From positions 1-64,000 of the forward strand of contig NZ_JACSOH010000010.1 of the NCBI RefSeq assembly GCF_014349235.1: 64,000 bases of DNA, written 5' to 3'. This document shows, piece by piece, positions 48,024 through 56,753 of the stretch (position 1 is the first letter of the stretch; each line of letters begins with the position of its first letter). Position numbers and translations under genes: made by a program. The notes under the pieces are model-generated. The model worked only from the letters and a program-made list of their open reading frames with translations, was not told the DNA's origin and searched no databases. This DNA is from Cytophaga sp. FL35. GTDB taxonomy: Bacteria; Bacteroidota; Bacteroidia; Flavobacteriales; Flavobacteriaceae.

Positions 48024-49410
48024 TCGAAAGTTGTTAAGTGTCCTTTATATGCTTCCATGCCTCATCACCATGGGAGCTGTGGGCCAATCTAGGGAGAAGA
48101 GTATTACCGAGGAATTTAATGTAGAAGAGAATGTAATCATTGAAATCAATACAAGTTATGCGGATTTGGAATTTGACACATGGAATAAAGACAAGGTAGA
48201 AATAATTGCAACCATTGAAATTGATGGAGTTACCGAAACTGAGTTTGAAGAGTATGTGGACAATGATTTTTTTGAAATTTTAGGTAATAGCAGAAAAATT
48301 CATATTTCAAATAAAGGGAGTAAAGTGAAGCCTGTTCATTTTGTCCAAGACGCCCGGCCACTGGTCATTGAAATACCCAACCTACCTTCTATGGAAGATT
48401 TTGAATTCGACTTTGATTTTTCGGAATTAGAAGATGTACCGGAAATGCCTCCAGTTCCCAATCCAAACTTTGATTATGAGGCCTTTAAAAAGGACGGAGA
48501 GGCTTACATGAAAAAATGGCAAGAAGGTTTTGAAAAGGATTTTGGAGAGCCCTACCAAGCGCGTATGTTGGAGTGGCAGGAAAAGATGGAAGAGAAACGA
48601 ATAAAAGCAGAGGAAAAACGCAGGGAAGCAATGGAGAAACGAACTCAAAAAATAGAGCAGGCTCAAGAGCAAAGATGGGAGGCCCATCAACAAAGAATGC
48701 AGACCCAAAAGGAACGGATAGAACAACAGCAAAGAAGAGCCCAAAATAATTCAATTAGAAAGGCAAATACTTTTTACTTTATAAATGAGGAACAGCCTAA
48801 AAACTTTAAGGTGAAAAGAACCTTAAAAATAAAAATGCCTAAATCTGCAAAATTAAAGATGAACGTAAGGCACGGAGAGGTAAAACTAGCCGAAAGAACC
48901 CATAACTTGGATGCTTCGTTTTCTCATGCCAAACTTATGGCGAATGCAATTGATGGTACAGAAACCGTATTAGTGGTTTCGTATTCGCCAATACACGTGG
49001 AAAATTGGCTTGACGGAACTTTGCATGCCAATTATACCAAAGGAGTGGATTTAAAGGATGTGGTCAATTTGGAATTACATGGAAAGTCATCTGAAATTAT
49101 CATTGATAGATTAGTAAAACGGGCACTCATAAAAAATGACTTTGGACCATTGGTGGTAAATTCTATGGCCCATGACTTTGAAGAATTCCAGGTGTCTTCA
49201 AATAATGGAGAGGTTATATGTAATCTTCCTTCTTCCGGCTACAGATTTAGGGTAGAAGGTTCTGGAATGGAGTTTATTTTTCCTAAGAACTTAAAGGTGG
49301 ATACAGCCAGCAAAAATGGAAAAATGGTTTATTCAGGTGGCATGGGAAATAAATCATCTACTGGAAACATTGATATTAATGGTAACTATTCTGAAATAGT
49401 GTTAAAATAA
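48010..49410 (+). CDS. Secreted DUF4097-like protein with charged coiled-coil insert
   Basis: A 466-residue exported protein (signal peptide ending near GAVGQ). Short beta-strand repeats at the N- and C-terminal parts (ITEEFNVEENVIIEINTSYADL; LKIKMPKSAKLKMNVRHGEVKLAE; NSMAHDFEEFQVSSNNGEV; a GNIDINGNYSEIVLK end) resemble the DUF4097/adhesin-like beta-helix common behind ECF sigma genes. Between them, residues about 150-250 form a very charged helix (EKMEEKRIKAEEKRREAMEK) and QEQRWEAHQQRMQ, likely a coiled coil. It overlaps the anti-sigma gene by 14 bp and is the last gene before a terminator. Role unknown; probably regulated with the sigma factor. Confidence 0.75.
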   Translation: MKQFNRKLLSVLYMLPCLITMGAVGQSREKSITEEFNVEENVIIEINTSYADLEFDTWNKDKVEIIATIEIDGVTETEFEEYVDNDFFEILGNSRKIHISNKGSKVKPVHFVQDARPLVIEIPNLPSMEDFEFDFDFSELEDVPEMPPVPNPNFDYEAFKKDGEAYMKKWQEGFEKDFGEPYQARMLEWQEKMEEKRIKAEEKRREAMEKRTQKIEQAQEQRWEAHQQRMQTQKERIEQQQRRAQNNSIRKANTFYFINEEQPKNFKVKRTLKIKMPKSAKLKMNVRHGEVKLAERTHNLDASFSHAKLMANAIDGTETVLVVSYSPIHVENWLDGTLHANYTKGVDLKDVVNLELHGKSSEIIIDRLVKRALIKNDFGPLVVNSMAHDFEEFQVSSNNGEVICNLPSSGYRFRVEGSGMEFIFPKNLKVDTASKNGKMVYSGGMGNKSSTGNIDINGNYSEIVLK

Positions 49411-49428
49411 GTATATCGAAACTAAATG

Positions 49429-49457
49429 AAAAAGCGACCTGATTAGGTCGCTTTTTT
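49429..49457. terminator. Bidirectional terminator
   Basis: Stem aaaaagcgacct / aggtcgcttttt with loop gatt between the convergent DUF4097-like and msrA genes. Confidence 0.9.
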
Positions 49458-50149
49458 TAATGTTTGGCATCATCTTTCAAATAGTCTTGAAAATTTTCCT
49501 TAAACCTGTTCAATCTAGGTATGGAGACATTTCTTATATAAGAGTTATTAGGGTGCTTTTTTTCATAATCTTGATGGTAATCTTCAGCATCATAAAATTT
49601 ATTAAAGGGAACAACTTGGGTGGTAATTGGTAATCCTTGATAAACATCATTTTCCTCAAGGGCCTTTATGTAACTCTCAATAATCTTCTTTTCGTCTTCA
49701 TTTTTGTAAAATGCAATAGACCTGTATTGTGGTCCACGGTCAGGGCCTTGTCGGTTGAGGGTTGTAGGGTCATGCGATCCAAAAAATACTTGTACCAAAG
49801 CCGTGAAGGATATTACTTTTGGGTCATAATATACTTTTACTGCCTCTGCATGGTCAGTCATACCTCCGCCTACTTCTTCGTATGTAGGGTTCTTTTTAGT
49901 CCCACCGGAATAACCGGAAACTACTTCCTCAACCCCTTTAACACTTTCAAAAATTGCTTCAACACACCAAAAACAACCGCTTGCAAAATAAGCCGTTTCA
50001 AACTTTTCCAAATCTTCCTGTTCCAATGTAATATTTTTTTCTAAGGTGGATTGAGAAGTTGTGGCCACTTCATCCTTTTTCTTTTTTACGTTAGATTGAC
50101 AGGAAGTGGAAAAGGAGATTGCCAATAATGATACTAATATTCTGAACAT
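49457..50149 (-). CDS. msrA: Peptide-methionine (S)-S-oxide reductase, lipoprotein
   Basis: A 230-residue MsrA that reduces methionine-S-sulfoxide. A lipobox-like SFSTSC at the N-terminus predicts a lipoprotein, so it acts in the envelope. The catalytic motif is YFASGCFWCVEAIFESVKGV (GCFWC near residue 59), followed by GYSGGTKKNPTYEEV, GHAEAV-like DHAEAVKVYYDP, FFGSHDPTTLNRQGPDRGPQYRS and the DYEKKHPNNSYI end. No MsrB fusion. Confidence 0.95.
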   Translation of the reverse strand: MFRILVSLLAISFSTSCQSNVKKKKDEVATTSQSTLEKNITLEQEDLEKFETAYFASGCFWCVEAIFESVKGVEEVVSGYSGGTKKNPTYEEVGGGMTDHAEAVKVYYDPKVISFTALVQVFFGSHDPTTLNRQGPDRGPQYRSIAFYKNEDEKKIIESYIKALEENDVYQGLPITTQVVPFNKFYDAEDYHQDYEKKHPNNSYIRNVSIPRLNRFKENFQDYLKDDAKH

Positions 50150-50204
50150 AGTTTTATTAATTAGTTATCATAATGTACGAAACCTTACGAAATAGGTTCA
50201 AAAA

Positions 50205-50235
50205 AAAAGGTCATTTGCTAAACAAATGACCTTTT
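50205..50235 (-). terminator. Terminator of the malectin lipoprotein gene
   Basis: A 13-bp perfect stem (aaaaggtcatttg / caaatgacctttt) with a 5-base loop, followed on the minus strand by a T-run, 22 bp after the gene. Confidence 0.9.
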
Positions 50236-50256
50236 AAAAATATATAGTTTAATATT

Positions 50257-51264
50257 TTAGTTACCTACGGTACCTGTTCCAAAAATTTCTATTGCCGAGA
50301 TTTTCGGTTTATTGGTAGTTGCTTCTAATGTTATTGTTAATTCACCATCGGAAACTTCAATGTCATACATTTTAGTGCCTGCTGAAGCGGGGCCATGTTC
50401 TTTATGAAGGTCATAGCCTGTAAATACTTGAGTATCTTCCATTGCAATATTAAAAATTCTTTTCCCATCTCCTCCTTGAAGTCCCTCCGGATTTTCAGAA
50501 CCCCAATAAATCTCTGCAAAATATAATTTTACGGTATATGTACCATTGGTAACAGGTATGTTGTAAGAAATGGGTCCTCTAACTTTGGTGTTATCTGATA
50601 TTCTTTCAGTTAAAAATATGTCGTCCATATCTGTACCATCAATTTCCGTAACAAATGGATTTGTGTATGCTTCAGTAGGTCCATTAAAATATTGATCCTC
50701 CAAGAAGGTAATGTTATCGTAAGTTACTTCGGGTCCTCCAGAATTAATTCTTATAATTGAGGGACCTACTGGTTCAGAAGATTGTTCAATTTCTTGAGCA
50801 GGATTAGATTCATCTGGATTGAAAGTAATATTTGCTGTATTAGTAATTGATGTACCGTCCAGTGTACCGGATACAACTACAGCTTCTTCTGAATCTCCAG
50901 TTACTGTGGCTGTATAGGTACCGTCCCCGTTGTCTGTAACTTCAGAAACAGTAGTAGACCCCGTTACCGAAATTGATATAACTCCTCCTGAAGTACTCAA
51001 TAAATTACCATCTGCATCTGCCAATTGAATAGTTACCGTTGATGTACCAATTCCGTTACTGTGAATCGGTTCAGTTGCTTCAATTGTTGTATTTTCATTT
51101 GTTGGGTCCGGATCAGCTTCCGGTTCTGGCTCTGGTTCCGGCTCCGGTTGTTCCTGTCCTGTGCCACTTCCTCCATCATCACTGCTACAAGCTACCGGTA
51201 CCATTACAAAAGAGAATAGTAGGAACGCAAACAGAAAAAATTTACTAATTAAATTACGTTTCAT
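50257..51264 (-). CDS. Malectin-domain lipoprotein with invasin-like Ig domain
   Basis: A 335-residue lipoprotein (lipobox VPVACSSDDGG, Cys26). After the Cys comes an acidic proline linker (EQPEPEPEPEPEADPDP), an invasin/Big_1-like domain (about 60-150; HSNGIGTSTVTIQLADADGN, DNGDGTYTATVTG) and a malectin-like carbohydrate-binding domain (about 165-330; IRINSGGPEVTYDN, YTVKLYFAEIYWG, GKRIFNIAMEDTQV, LEATTNKPKISAIEIFG). Malectin domains bind di-glucose or other glycans; with the flexible linker it is likely displayed on the outer membrane. Monocistronic. Confidence 0.87.
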   Translation of the reverse strand: MKRNLISKFFLFAFLLFSFVMVPVACSSDDGGSGTGQEQPEPEPEPEPEADPDPTNENTTIEATEPIHSNGIGTSTVTIQLADADGNLLSTSGGVISISVTGSTTVSEVTDNGDGTYTATVTGDSEEAVVVSGTLDGTSITNTANITFNPDESNPAQEIEQSSEPVGPSIIRINSGGPEVTYDNITFLEDQYFNGPTEAYTNPFVTEIDGTDMDDIFLTERISDNTKVRGPISYNIPVTNGTYTVKLYFAEIYWGSENPEGLQGGDGKRIFNIAMEDTQVFTGYDLHKEHGPASAGTKMYDIEVSDGELTITLEATTNKPKISAIEIFGTGTVGN

Positions 51265-51814
51265 AGTTAAGGTGTTTAAAAATTAATTCATTTTCTTTTT
51301 CAAAATATCCATGCAAATTATTCAAATACTGTGCATACTGCAATATTTTTTTTGAAATATCGACAAAATACGAGGAAATGACGTTGGTCTTTCCATTTGA
51401 TATGTCAACGACTCCCATTTCTTAATAAGTAACAATGTGAGGTATCATACTGATATTTTTATAATTAAATGATGTTTGAGGAGCGATTAGTTCTATATCT
51501 CACAACTTATGTAGAATATTAGGTTGGCAGTAATTAGTTGTTCTGAACGGCAAAACTCAACTCTTTGGCAAATCAAAATTTCACTTTTGTTAATTCAAGT
51601 GCAAATGGGGCAAAATCCCTTGAAAAGCTGACCAATAGTATCGATGAACGGTTTGTTTTTCGGGATAAACGGTTCCTACAACACATGCATTTGGACTACA
51701 ATATTTTACTTTTTGACGAAAAACCCTCCTTTCATCGATGAAATATGTCAATTGAACGAGTGAGGAATCCTAATTATGCCTTTCACCGAGTTTTAATTTA
51801 AATAAATTCCAACC
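51265..51814. other. 550-bp region upstream of the orphan peptide
   Basis: No gene is supported. The left end holds the malectin gene leader. The right 180 bp carries AACG-containing elements (51647-51671, also single TTGACGA and TTGAACGAG copies at 51713-51719 and 51752-51760). The rest is AT-rich; a small RNA cannot be excluded. Confidence 0.5.
51646..51675 (+). promoter_or_regulatory. 21-bp-spaced direct repeat (LytTR-like site)
   Basis: AACGGTT occurs at 51647-51653 and at 51668-51674, exactly 21 bp apart on the same strand. The reverse strand reads AACCGTT, close to the core of LytTR/AgrA sites. It lies about 140 bp upstream of the 70-aa peptide. Confidence 0.5.
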
Positions 51815-52027
51815 ATGAAATCATATTTATTTACTATACTTACGATTATAGGTCTATTATTACATATAAATAACTCCAATGATATTTATATATCGAATGC
51901 TATTGACCTTAATCAAATGCTTTCACAAGTAGAAACAAGGACTCCTACATATAGAATACGTTTTGGGAGGTCTAAAAAAGAATCTATTGTTGTGAATTTT
52001 GAAAGGTCAAAATCAGTTCTACGATAA
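51815..52027 (+). CDS. Orphan small secreted peptide (70 aa)
   Basis: A 70-residue product with a hydrophobic N-terminus (SYLFTILTIIGLLLHI), possibly a signal peptide or anchor, and a strongly basic C-terminus (TYRIRFGRSKKESIVVNFERSK). I do not recognise the family. The length, exported N-terminus and basic tail recall the three peptides at 56.5-59.5 kb, although its tail lacks the VARLYK block. The stop is 1 bp from the stop of the convergent SGNH gene, typical of a real gene. A 21-bp-spaced AACG repeat lies upstream. Confidence 0.55.
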   Translation: MKSYLFTILTIIGLLLHINNSNDIYISNAIDLNQMLSQVETRTPTYRIRFGRSKKESIVVNFERSKSVLR

Positions 52028-52028
52028 A

Positions 52029-52721
52029 CTAAATGTCTTTAATGACATCCTCCAAAATTTGCCAAACGTTTTCCATGACAATTTTTTGTCCTTCGGCAGT
52101 AGGATGAATACCATCTTCCAGATTTAGTTTTGAATTTCCTGCTACGCCTTCCAAGAGAAAAGGGATAAGTGCGACATTATTTTTTTCTGCTAATTGCGGG
52201 TACATTTCCTTGAATTCAGACGTATATGCCTCGCCCATATTGGGAGGTATTTGCATACCTGCAAGAATAATTTTTGTTTGGGGATTCTTTTCCTTGACTA
52301 GTTCAATTATCTTTTGAAGGTTGTTTTTAGATTCCCTCAGAGAAATTCCTCTTAAACCATCATTGGCACCTAATTCCAATACAAGAATGTCTACCTTTTG
52401 ATTTAAAACCCATTCTAAACGGTTGAGTCCTCCAGAGGTAGTCTCCCCACTTACTCCAGAGTTAATAGCTGTATAGTTGAGGTTTAAAGAGTCTAACCTT
52501 TTTTGAATAAGCGCAGGAAACCCTTCCTCTTTTTGTAAACCATAAGCGGCTGTTAGACTATTACCAAAGAAAAGAATTATTTTTTCGTCAGAGACAGCTG
52601 TTTCTTCCTCTGGGGATATTTTGGTGGATTTATTCTCTTGATTTATTTTTTTGCTCTTTTCACCACACGAGAAAAGCATTAGTATAGCTAAAAAATAACT
52701 TAATTTTAAGATGTTATGCAT
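52029..52721 (-). CDS. tesA: TesA/arylesterase-like SGNH hydrolase, lipoprotein
   Basis: A 230-residue SGNH hydrolase like E. coli TesA (thioesterase I/lysophospholipase L1). The lipobox LFSC gives a lipoprotein. Blocks: LFFGNSLTAAYGLQ (GNSL in place of GDSL, the Ser nucleophile), NSGVSGETTSGG, LGANDGLRG and DGIHPTAEGQ (Asp-x-x-His). It is divergent from a YbbA/YbbP-like transporter, the same arrangement as tesA-ybbA-ybbP in enterobacteria, which supports the assignment. Probably envelope-located lipase/esterase. Confidence 0.9.
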   Translation of the reverse strand: MHNILKLSYFLAILMLFSCGEKSKKINQENKSTKISPEEETAVSDEKIILFFGNSLTAAYGLQKEEGFPALIQKRLDSLNLNYTAINSGVSGETTSGGLNRLEWVLNQKVDILVLELGANDGLRGISLRESKNNLQKIIELVKEKNPQTKIILAGMQIPPNMGEAYTSEFKEMYPQLAEKNNVALIPFLLEGVAGNSKLNLEDGIHPTAEGQKIVMENVWQILEDVIKDI

Positions 52722-52813
52722 GTTTAATGGAGCTTAAAACTGAATACAAATGCTTATTTTTCGGCTTTTGGCGTAAAATAACACAAGAGAGGAAAAAGTA
52801 AGCATACCTGTTC

Positions 52814-53503
52814 ATGGCAAAGATATTAAACGTTACCCAGTTGGGGAAAAGTTATCAAAGTGGTTCAAAGCAACTAACGGTTCTTTCGGAAATTGATTTT
52901 CACATTGATAAAGGTGAAAGTTTTGCGATTGTAGGTCCGTCAGGTAGTGGAAAAACTACCTTACTAGGTCTTTGTGCTGGACTTGATTATCCAAATGAAG
53001 GCTCCATTCAACTGTGCTCAACGGACTTGGCTGCCCTGAACGAGGATCAGAGAGCTCAATTGCGAAACAGGGAAGTAGGGTTTATCTTTCAAAACTTTCA
53101 ATTGTTACCAACGCTTACTGCCCTGGAGAATGTTATCGTTCCTCTAGAACTTCAGGGGGTGAAAAATGCCGTTGAAACAGGTCACGAGTTGCTTTCCAAG
53201 GTTGGGTTGGAAAATAGAATGAATCACTATCCTTCTCAATTATCGGGTGGGGAACAGCAACGCGTCGCTTTGGCAAGAGCGTTTTCAAGTAATCCTTCCA
53301 TTTTGTTTGCTGATGAGCCCACTGGTAATTTGGATGAGGAAACAGGGGAGAAGATCATTCAGTTATTATTCAACTTGAATAAAGAGGCCGGTACCACCTT
53401 GGTCATTGTTACCCATGATTTGGAATTGGCAAAAAAATGTGATAGAGTGCTGAAGCTTAAAGGAGGAAGAATTCAATCAACGGAAATTAATCAAGGAAAT
53501 TAA
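52814..53503 (+). CDS. ybbA: ABC transporter ATP-binding protein, YbbA/LolD-like
   Basis: A 229-residue ATPase: [15 protein letters not shown] (Walker A), [17 protein letters not shown] (Q-loop region), [16 protein letters not shown] (signature) and [13 protein letters not shown] (Walker B), [10 protein letters not shown] (H-loop). It belongs to the MacB/LolD/FtsE group that drives FtsX-type permeases by mechanotransmission. Its stop overlaps the permease start by one base. Confidence 0.93.
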   Translation: MAKILNVTQLGKSYQSGSKQLTVLSEIDFHIDKGESFAIVGPSGSGKTTLLGLCAGLDYPNEGSIQLCSTDLAALNEDQRAQLRNREVGFIFQNFQLLPTLTALENVIVPLELQGVKNAVETGHELLSKVGLENRMNHYPSQLSGGEQQRVALARAFSSNPSILFADEPTGNLDEETGEKIIQLLFNLNKEAGTTLVIVTHDLELAKKCDRVLKLKGGRIQSTEINQGN

Positions 53504-56055
53504 TGATGGAGCAAAAAAAAGGCTCGGAAATCAATTTCCCCTGGTTGTTTAAAATGGCTTGGCGGGACGGTAGGGCTAGTGGAAAAAGACTGTTGTTGTT
53601 TATGGCTTCCATTGTTCTTGGTATTGCAGCTGTGGTTTCCGTACAATCTTTCAGTGAAAATTTAAAGACAAATATAGCCCTACAGTCCAAGGAACTAATG
53701 GGGGCGGACTTTATAATCGATAGTAATAAGCCGCCCAATGAGAGAGTATTGGGAATAATCGACTCATTGGGAGGTGCAGATGCTAAAGGGGTTAGTTTTC
53801 CATCAATGGCTTTCTTCTCCAAAAATGGGGATACCAAACTGGTAGATGTGAAAGGGTTGGAAGGTAATTTTCCTTTTTATGGAAGATTGGAGACCGAACC
53901 GCGGAAAGCTGCAGATTCTTATAAAATAAACAAAGGGGCATTGGTAGATGCCACCTTAATGTTGCAATTTAACCTAAATGAAGGAGATTCTGTAAGTCTC
54001 GGAAATATCACAATACCCATTGAAGGTGCATTGATTTCTGCACCTGGAGCAGGAGGAATTTCCGCTTCGGTGGCACCGCCCGTCATTATTCCTTATGAAT
54101 TGGTTGAAGATACAGGACTTATTCAAGTAGGTAGCAGAATAGACTATGATTATTTCTTTGTGGCTGAGCCTGAACAGGACATGGAGGAACTGGATAAAAT
54201 ACTTGACCCAGTACTAGATTCGGAAAATGCCGATTTGGATACCCACGATTCAACCGGTAGGAGACTGGGGCGCAGGTACGATAATTTTGGTAAATTCTTA
54301 AATCTTGTTGCTTTTATTGCCTTATTGTTAGGTTGCGTTGGCATTGCGAGTTCTGTTCATATTTACATTAAAGAAAAATTACAATCCGTAGCAGTATTAA
54401 AATGTTTAGGGGCTACTAGAAAGCAGAGTTTTTACATTTTTTTAATTCAAATCGCTGGTATGGGCGTATTGGGAGGTCTGGTTGGTTCTCTACTTGGGTT
54501 TGGTCTACAACAGTTTTTTCCAATTTTGATACAAGGTTTTTTACCATTTAAAATCGATATTACTTTTTCTTTTACACCTGTTTTATTAGGTCTTTTACTG
54601 GGATTGATTATGTCTGTACTTTTTGCTTTGGCTCCACTTTTAAATACTTGGTATGTTTCACCCCTACAAGTGTTAAGGGTACAGGAAAGTAACCCTTCAA
54701 GTTCTAAAAAGGTAAATTGGATCATTCTCCTCTCTATTTTGTGTTTTATTTTTGTCTTTGCTTTTATTTTATTGGAAAAATGGTCTTATGCCTTTTATTT
54801 CGTCTTAGGAATATTGGTTGTATTTGGTATTCTTTCGGGGGTTGCCATCATTTTTATGAAGCTGGTTAAAAAACATTTTCCCCATTCTTGGGGCTTTACC
54901 GCTCGGCAGAGTTTACTGAATTTATTTAGACCTAATAACCAAACGCTGGTTTTAATATTGGCCATTGGTACAGGAACTTTTTTGATCAGTACATTGTACT
55001 TTACCAAGAATATTTTGCTGGCAAAGGCTAACCTAGAGAATAGCGCTCAGGCGCCTAATTTGATTTTTCTGGATATCCAGTCCAATGAGAAGGATGAGGT
55101 TTCTCAAAGTTTGAAAAAGTTGGAAGTACCAGTTTTAAATAATATTCCCATCGTGACCATGCGGGTACAAAAAATCAAGGACCGGGAGGCAAATGAAATA
55201 AGAAACGACACTACCTCTAAAATTAACGAATGGGTACTTAACCATGAATTTAGGGTAAGTTATAGAGATACTTTAATAGCTTCCGAAGATTCTGTTGATG
55301 GAAGTTGGCCATCTAATAGTTCTGAGGACGGGTTGATTCCCATCTCTTTATCGGATAATGTAGCTCGTGATGCAGAAGTAGAAATAGGAGACATGCTCAC
55401 ATTTAATGTTCAGGGTGTATTAATGAAAACAGAAGTAGTCCATATTAGATCGGTAGATTGGGGCCGCATGCAGTTGAACTTTAATATAATTTTCCCATCC
55501 AGTGTTTTGGAAAATGCACCGCAGTTTCACGTCATCACTTCTAATGCCCCGAATGCCAAAAAGTCTGCCGAAGTTCAAAGAGCTATGGTGGCAAAGTTTC
55601 CAACGGTTTCCATCATTGATTTAAGACAGATGTTGACTGTTGTAGAAGGCATATTAGATAAAATATCCTGGGTCATTAATTTTATGGCCTTCTTTAGTAT
55701 ACTTACTGGTATTATCGTTTTGATTGGTTCGGTAAGAACAAGTAAGTATCAAAGAATAAAGGAAAGTGTGCTTTTGAGGACGTTGGGGGCAAAAGGAAAG
55801 CAAATTTCTAAAATTGCTTTTTTGGAATATTTCTACCTGGGTTTCATGGGTAGTTTTGTAGGAGTGCTATTGTCTTTAATAGGTAGCTTACTTTTGGCCA
55901 TATTTGTTTTTAAAGCTCCGTTTGTCCCGTCTTGGGAACCATTTCTAATAGTTGTACCATTAATCACTATTATTGTTTTGACTATAGGACTTTGGAATAA
56001 CCGTGATGTACTTTCAAGTCCTCCATTGGAGGTGCTTAGGAAAGAAGTAGCTTAA
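53503..56055 (+). CDS. ybbP: ABC transporter permease, YbbP-like with two FtsX domains
   Basis: An 850-residue permease with an N-terminal helix, a large periplasmic MacB_PCD-like domain (about 40-265), an FtsX domain (about 270-420; KEKLQSVAVLKCLGATRKQSF), four central helices, a second periplasmic domain (about 500-730) and a C-terminal FtsX domain (IKESVLLRTLGAKGKQISKIAFLEYFYLG). YbbAP-TesA is proposed to extract hydrophobic molecules from the membrane for hydrolysis. TesA is divergent next door, as in other species. Inner membrane. Confidence 0.9.
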   Translation: MMEQKKGSEINFPWLFKMAWRDGRASGKRLLLFMASIVLGIAAVVSVQSFSENLKTNIALQSKELMGADFIIDSNKPPNERVLGIIDSLGGADAKGVSFPSMAFFSKNGDTKLVDVKGLEGNFPFYGRLETEPRKAADSYKINKGALVDATLMLQFNLNEGDSVSLGNITIPIEGALISAPGAGGISASVAPPVIIPYELVEDTGLIQVGSRIDYDYFFVAEPEQDMEELDKILDPVLDSENADLDTHDSTGRRLGRRYDNFGKFLNLVAFIALLLGCVGIASSVHIYIKEKLQSVAVLKCLGATRKQSFYIFLIQIAGMGVLGGLVGSLLGFGLQQFFPILIQGFLPFKIDITFSFTPVLLGLLLGLIMSVLFALAPLLNTWYVSPLQVLRVQESNPSSSKKVNWIILLSILCFIFVFAFILLEKWSYAFYFVLGILVVFGILSGVAIIFMKLVKKHFPHSWGFTARQSLLNLFRPNNQTLVLILAIGTGTFLISTLYFTKNILLAKANLENSAQAPNLIFLDIQSNEKDEVSQSLKKLEVPVLNNIPIVTMRVQKIKDREANEIRNDTTSKINEWVLNHEFRVSYRDTLIASEDSVDGSWPSNSSEDGLIPISLSDNVARDAEVEIGDMLTFNVQGVLMKTEVVHIRSVDWGRMQLNFNIIFPSSVLENAPQFHVITSNAPNAKKSAEVQRAMVAKFPTVSIIDLRQMLTVVEGILDKISWVINFMAFFSILTGIIVLIGSVRTSKYQRIKESVLLRTLGAKGKQISKIAFLEYFYLGFMGSFVGVLLSLIGSLLLAIFVFKAPFVPSWEPFLIVVPLITIIVLTIGLWNNRDVLSSPPLEVLRKEVA

Positions 56056-56243
56056 GTACTCTTTTTAGAGCTGGTGGTCCTAACAAGGCTTATGCCGGAG
56101 AAAAAGAAAATGGCACCAAGCACTCCATATACTATTAGCATTTTAGTCGTTCCTTGCTCGTTGGCAAACAGAATACCGGTATAAATTAGCCCACCTATTC
56201 CTAATAGGGTAAGGAGCGTTCCAAAAATTTTCTTTAAATCCAT
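56052..56243 (-). CDS. Small two-helix membrane protein
   Basis: A 63-residue protein with two predicted membrane helices (IFGTLLTLLGIGGLIYTGILF and MLIVYGVLGAIFFFSGISL) and a basic C-terminus. Similar short proteins occur in flavobacteria; no function is known to me. Its stop overlaps the stop of the convergent permease by 4 bp. Confidence 0.7.
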   Translation of the reverse strand: MDLKKIFGTLLTLLGIGGLIYTGILFANEQGTTKMLIVYGVLGAIFFFSGISLVRTTSSKKST

Positions 56244-56428
56244 AAAGTCAAAAATAGAAAAAATTTAGGGTCAATACCTTTGGTTAAAATCAAAAATTAA
56301 AATTGCACCTAATTTCCAAATGTAGAAGATATGGATTTTACGGTAAAATGCACCATTTGTCGGTAAGTGGTTATGGTTCTAATTTTCGTTTGTCGGAGGT
56401 TTTTTACCGTTTAACCTATTCGTTGCAT

Positions 56429-56457
56429 TTAAACGAGTATTTTTTTTCGTTGAACGA
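56429..56457 (+). promoter_or_regulatory. 21-bp-spaced direct repeat upstream of peptide 1
   Basis: TTAAACGA (56429-56436) and TTGAACGA (56450-56457) are two near-identical octamers 21 bp apart. The reverse strand, TCGTTCAA, resembles the 9-bp half-sites of LytTR/AgrA regulators, which also sit 12-13 bp apart (period 21-22). The ATG is 57 bp after the second repeat, the same distance as for peptide 2. Confidence 0.6.
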
Positions 56458-56482
56458 ACCAACATCAGTGAGATAGGGGGGT

Positions 56483-56509
56483 GTAGAGTTTTATATATAT
56501 AAAATCTAC
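56483..56509 (+). promoter_or_regulatory. Conserved palindromic leader before peptide 1 ATG
   Basis: GTAGA ... TCTAC arms flank a self-complementary AT core, giving a near-perfect 27-bp inverted repeat with one bulged base that ends 4 bp before the ATG. Almost the same sequence precedes peptide 2. It may form a 5'-UTR hairpin or bind a regulator. Confidence 0.5.
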
Positions 56510-56513
56510 TGTC

Positions 56514-56753
56514 ATGAAAACTATTATAACTTTTGTTTTTGTTCTTTTTATCGGATTAAGTGCACAAGCTCAAACCAAGGTTGCAGAAGTAAAAGTTGAG
56601 ACTATTCAAATGACCGTCGTAACAACCATCAGAGTTGAAAAGAAAGTAACGTCCAAGGGGTGCCAAGTTGCCAGATTGTACAAAAGGGATAATGCTAGAG
56701 TAAAAAAGGAACTTTCATTTATCACCAAGTACAACAGAGCTAAAATGGCCTAA
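56514..56753 (+). CDS. Small secreted VARLYK peptide 1
   Basis: A 79-residue protein with a clear signal peptide (KTIITFVFVLFIGLSAQAQ), giving a mature product of about 58 residues. The tail (CQVARLYKRDNARVKKELSF, then a basic segment ending RAKMA) is nearly identical to that of the genes at 58755 and 59262. The family is unnamed to me. A short conserved C-terminal block on an exported peptide is typical of signal precursors or envelope-binding peptides, but no processing site is proven. Its stop overlaps the stop of the convergent FAD-binding gene by 4 bp. Preceded by a LytTR-like direct repeat. Confidence 0.8.
   Translation: MKTIITFVFVLFIGLSAQAQTKVAEVKVETIQMTVVTTIRVEKKVTSKGCQVARLYKRDNARVKKELSFITKYNRAKMA

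Larger units (their letters stand above)
56244..56513 (+). other. Leader/promoter region of small peptide gene 1
   Basis: 270 bp with the 21-bp direct repeat at 56429-56457 and a near-palindromic leader at 56483-56509. No other gene is seen. Confidence 0.55.

Noticed and set aside
48427-48754. Leu/Phe-rich minus-strand frames opposite the DUF4097-like gene
   Set aside because: They arise from the Glu/Lys-rich coiled-coil codons read in reverse; not plausible membrane proteins.
49637-50044. 135-codon plus-strand frame antisense to msrA
   Set aside because: The minus strand encodes an intact MsrA with GCFWC and full length; the antisense product has no recognisable domain.
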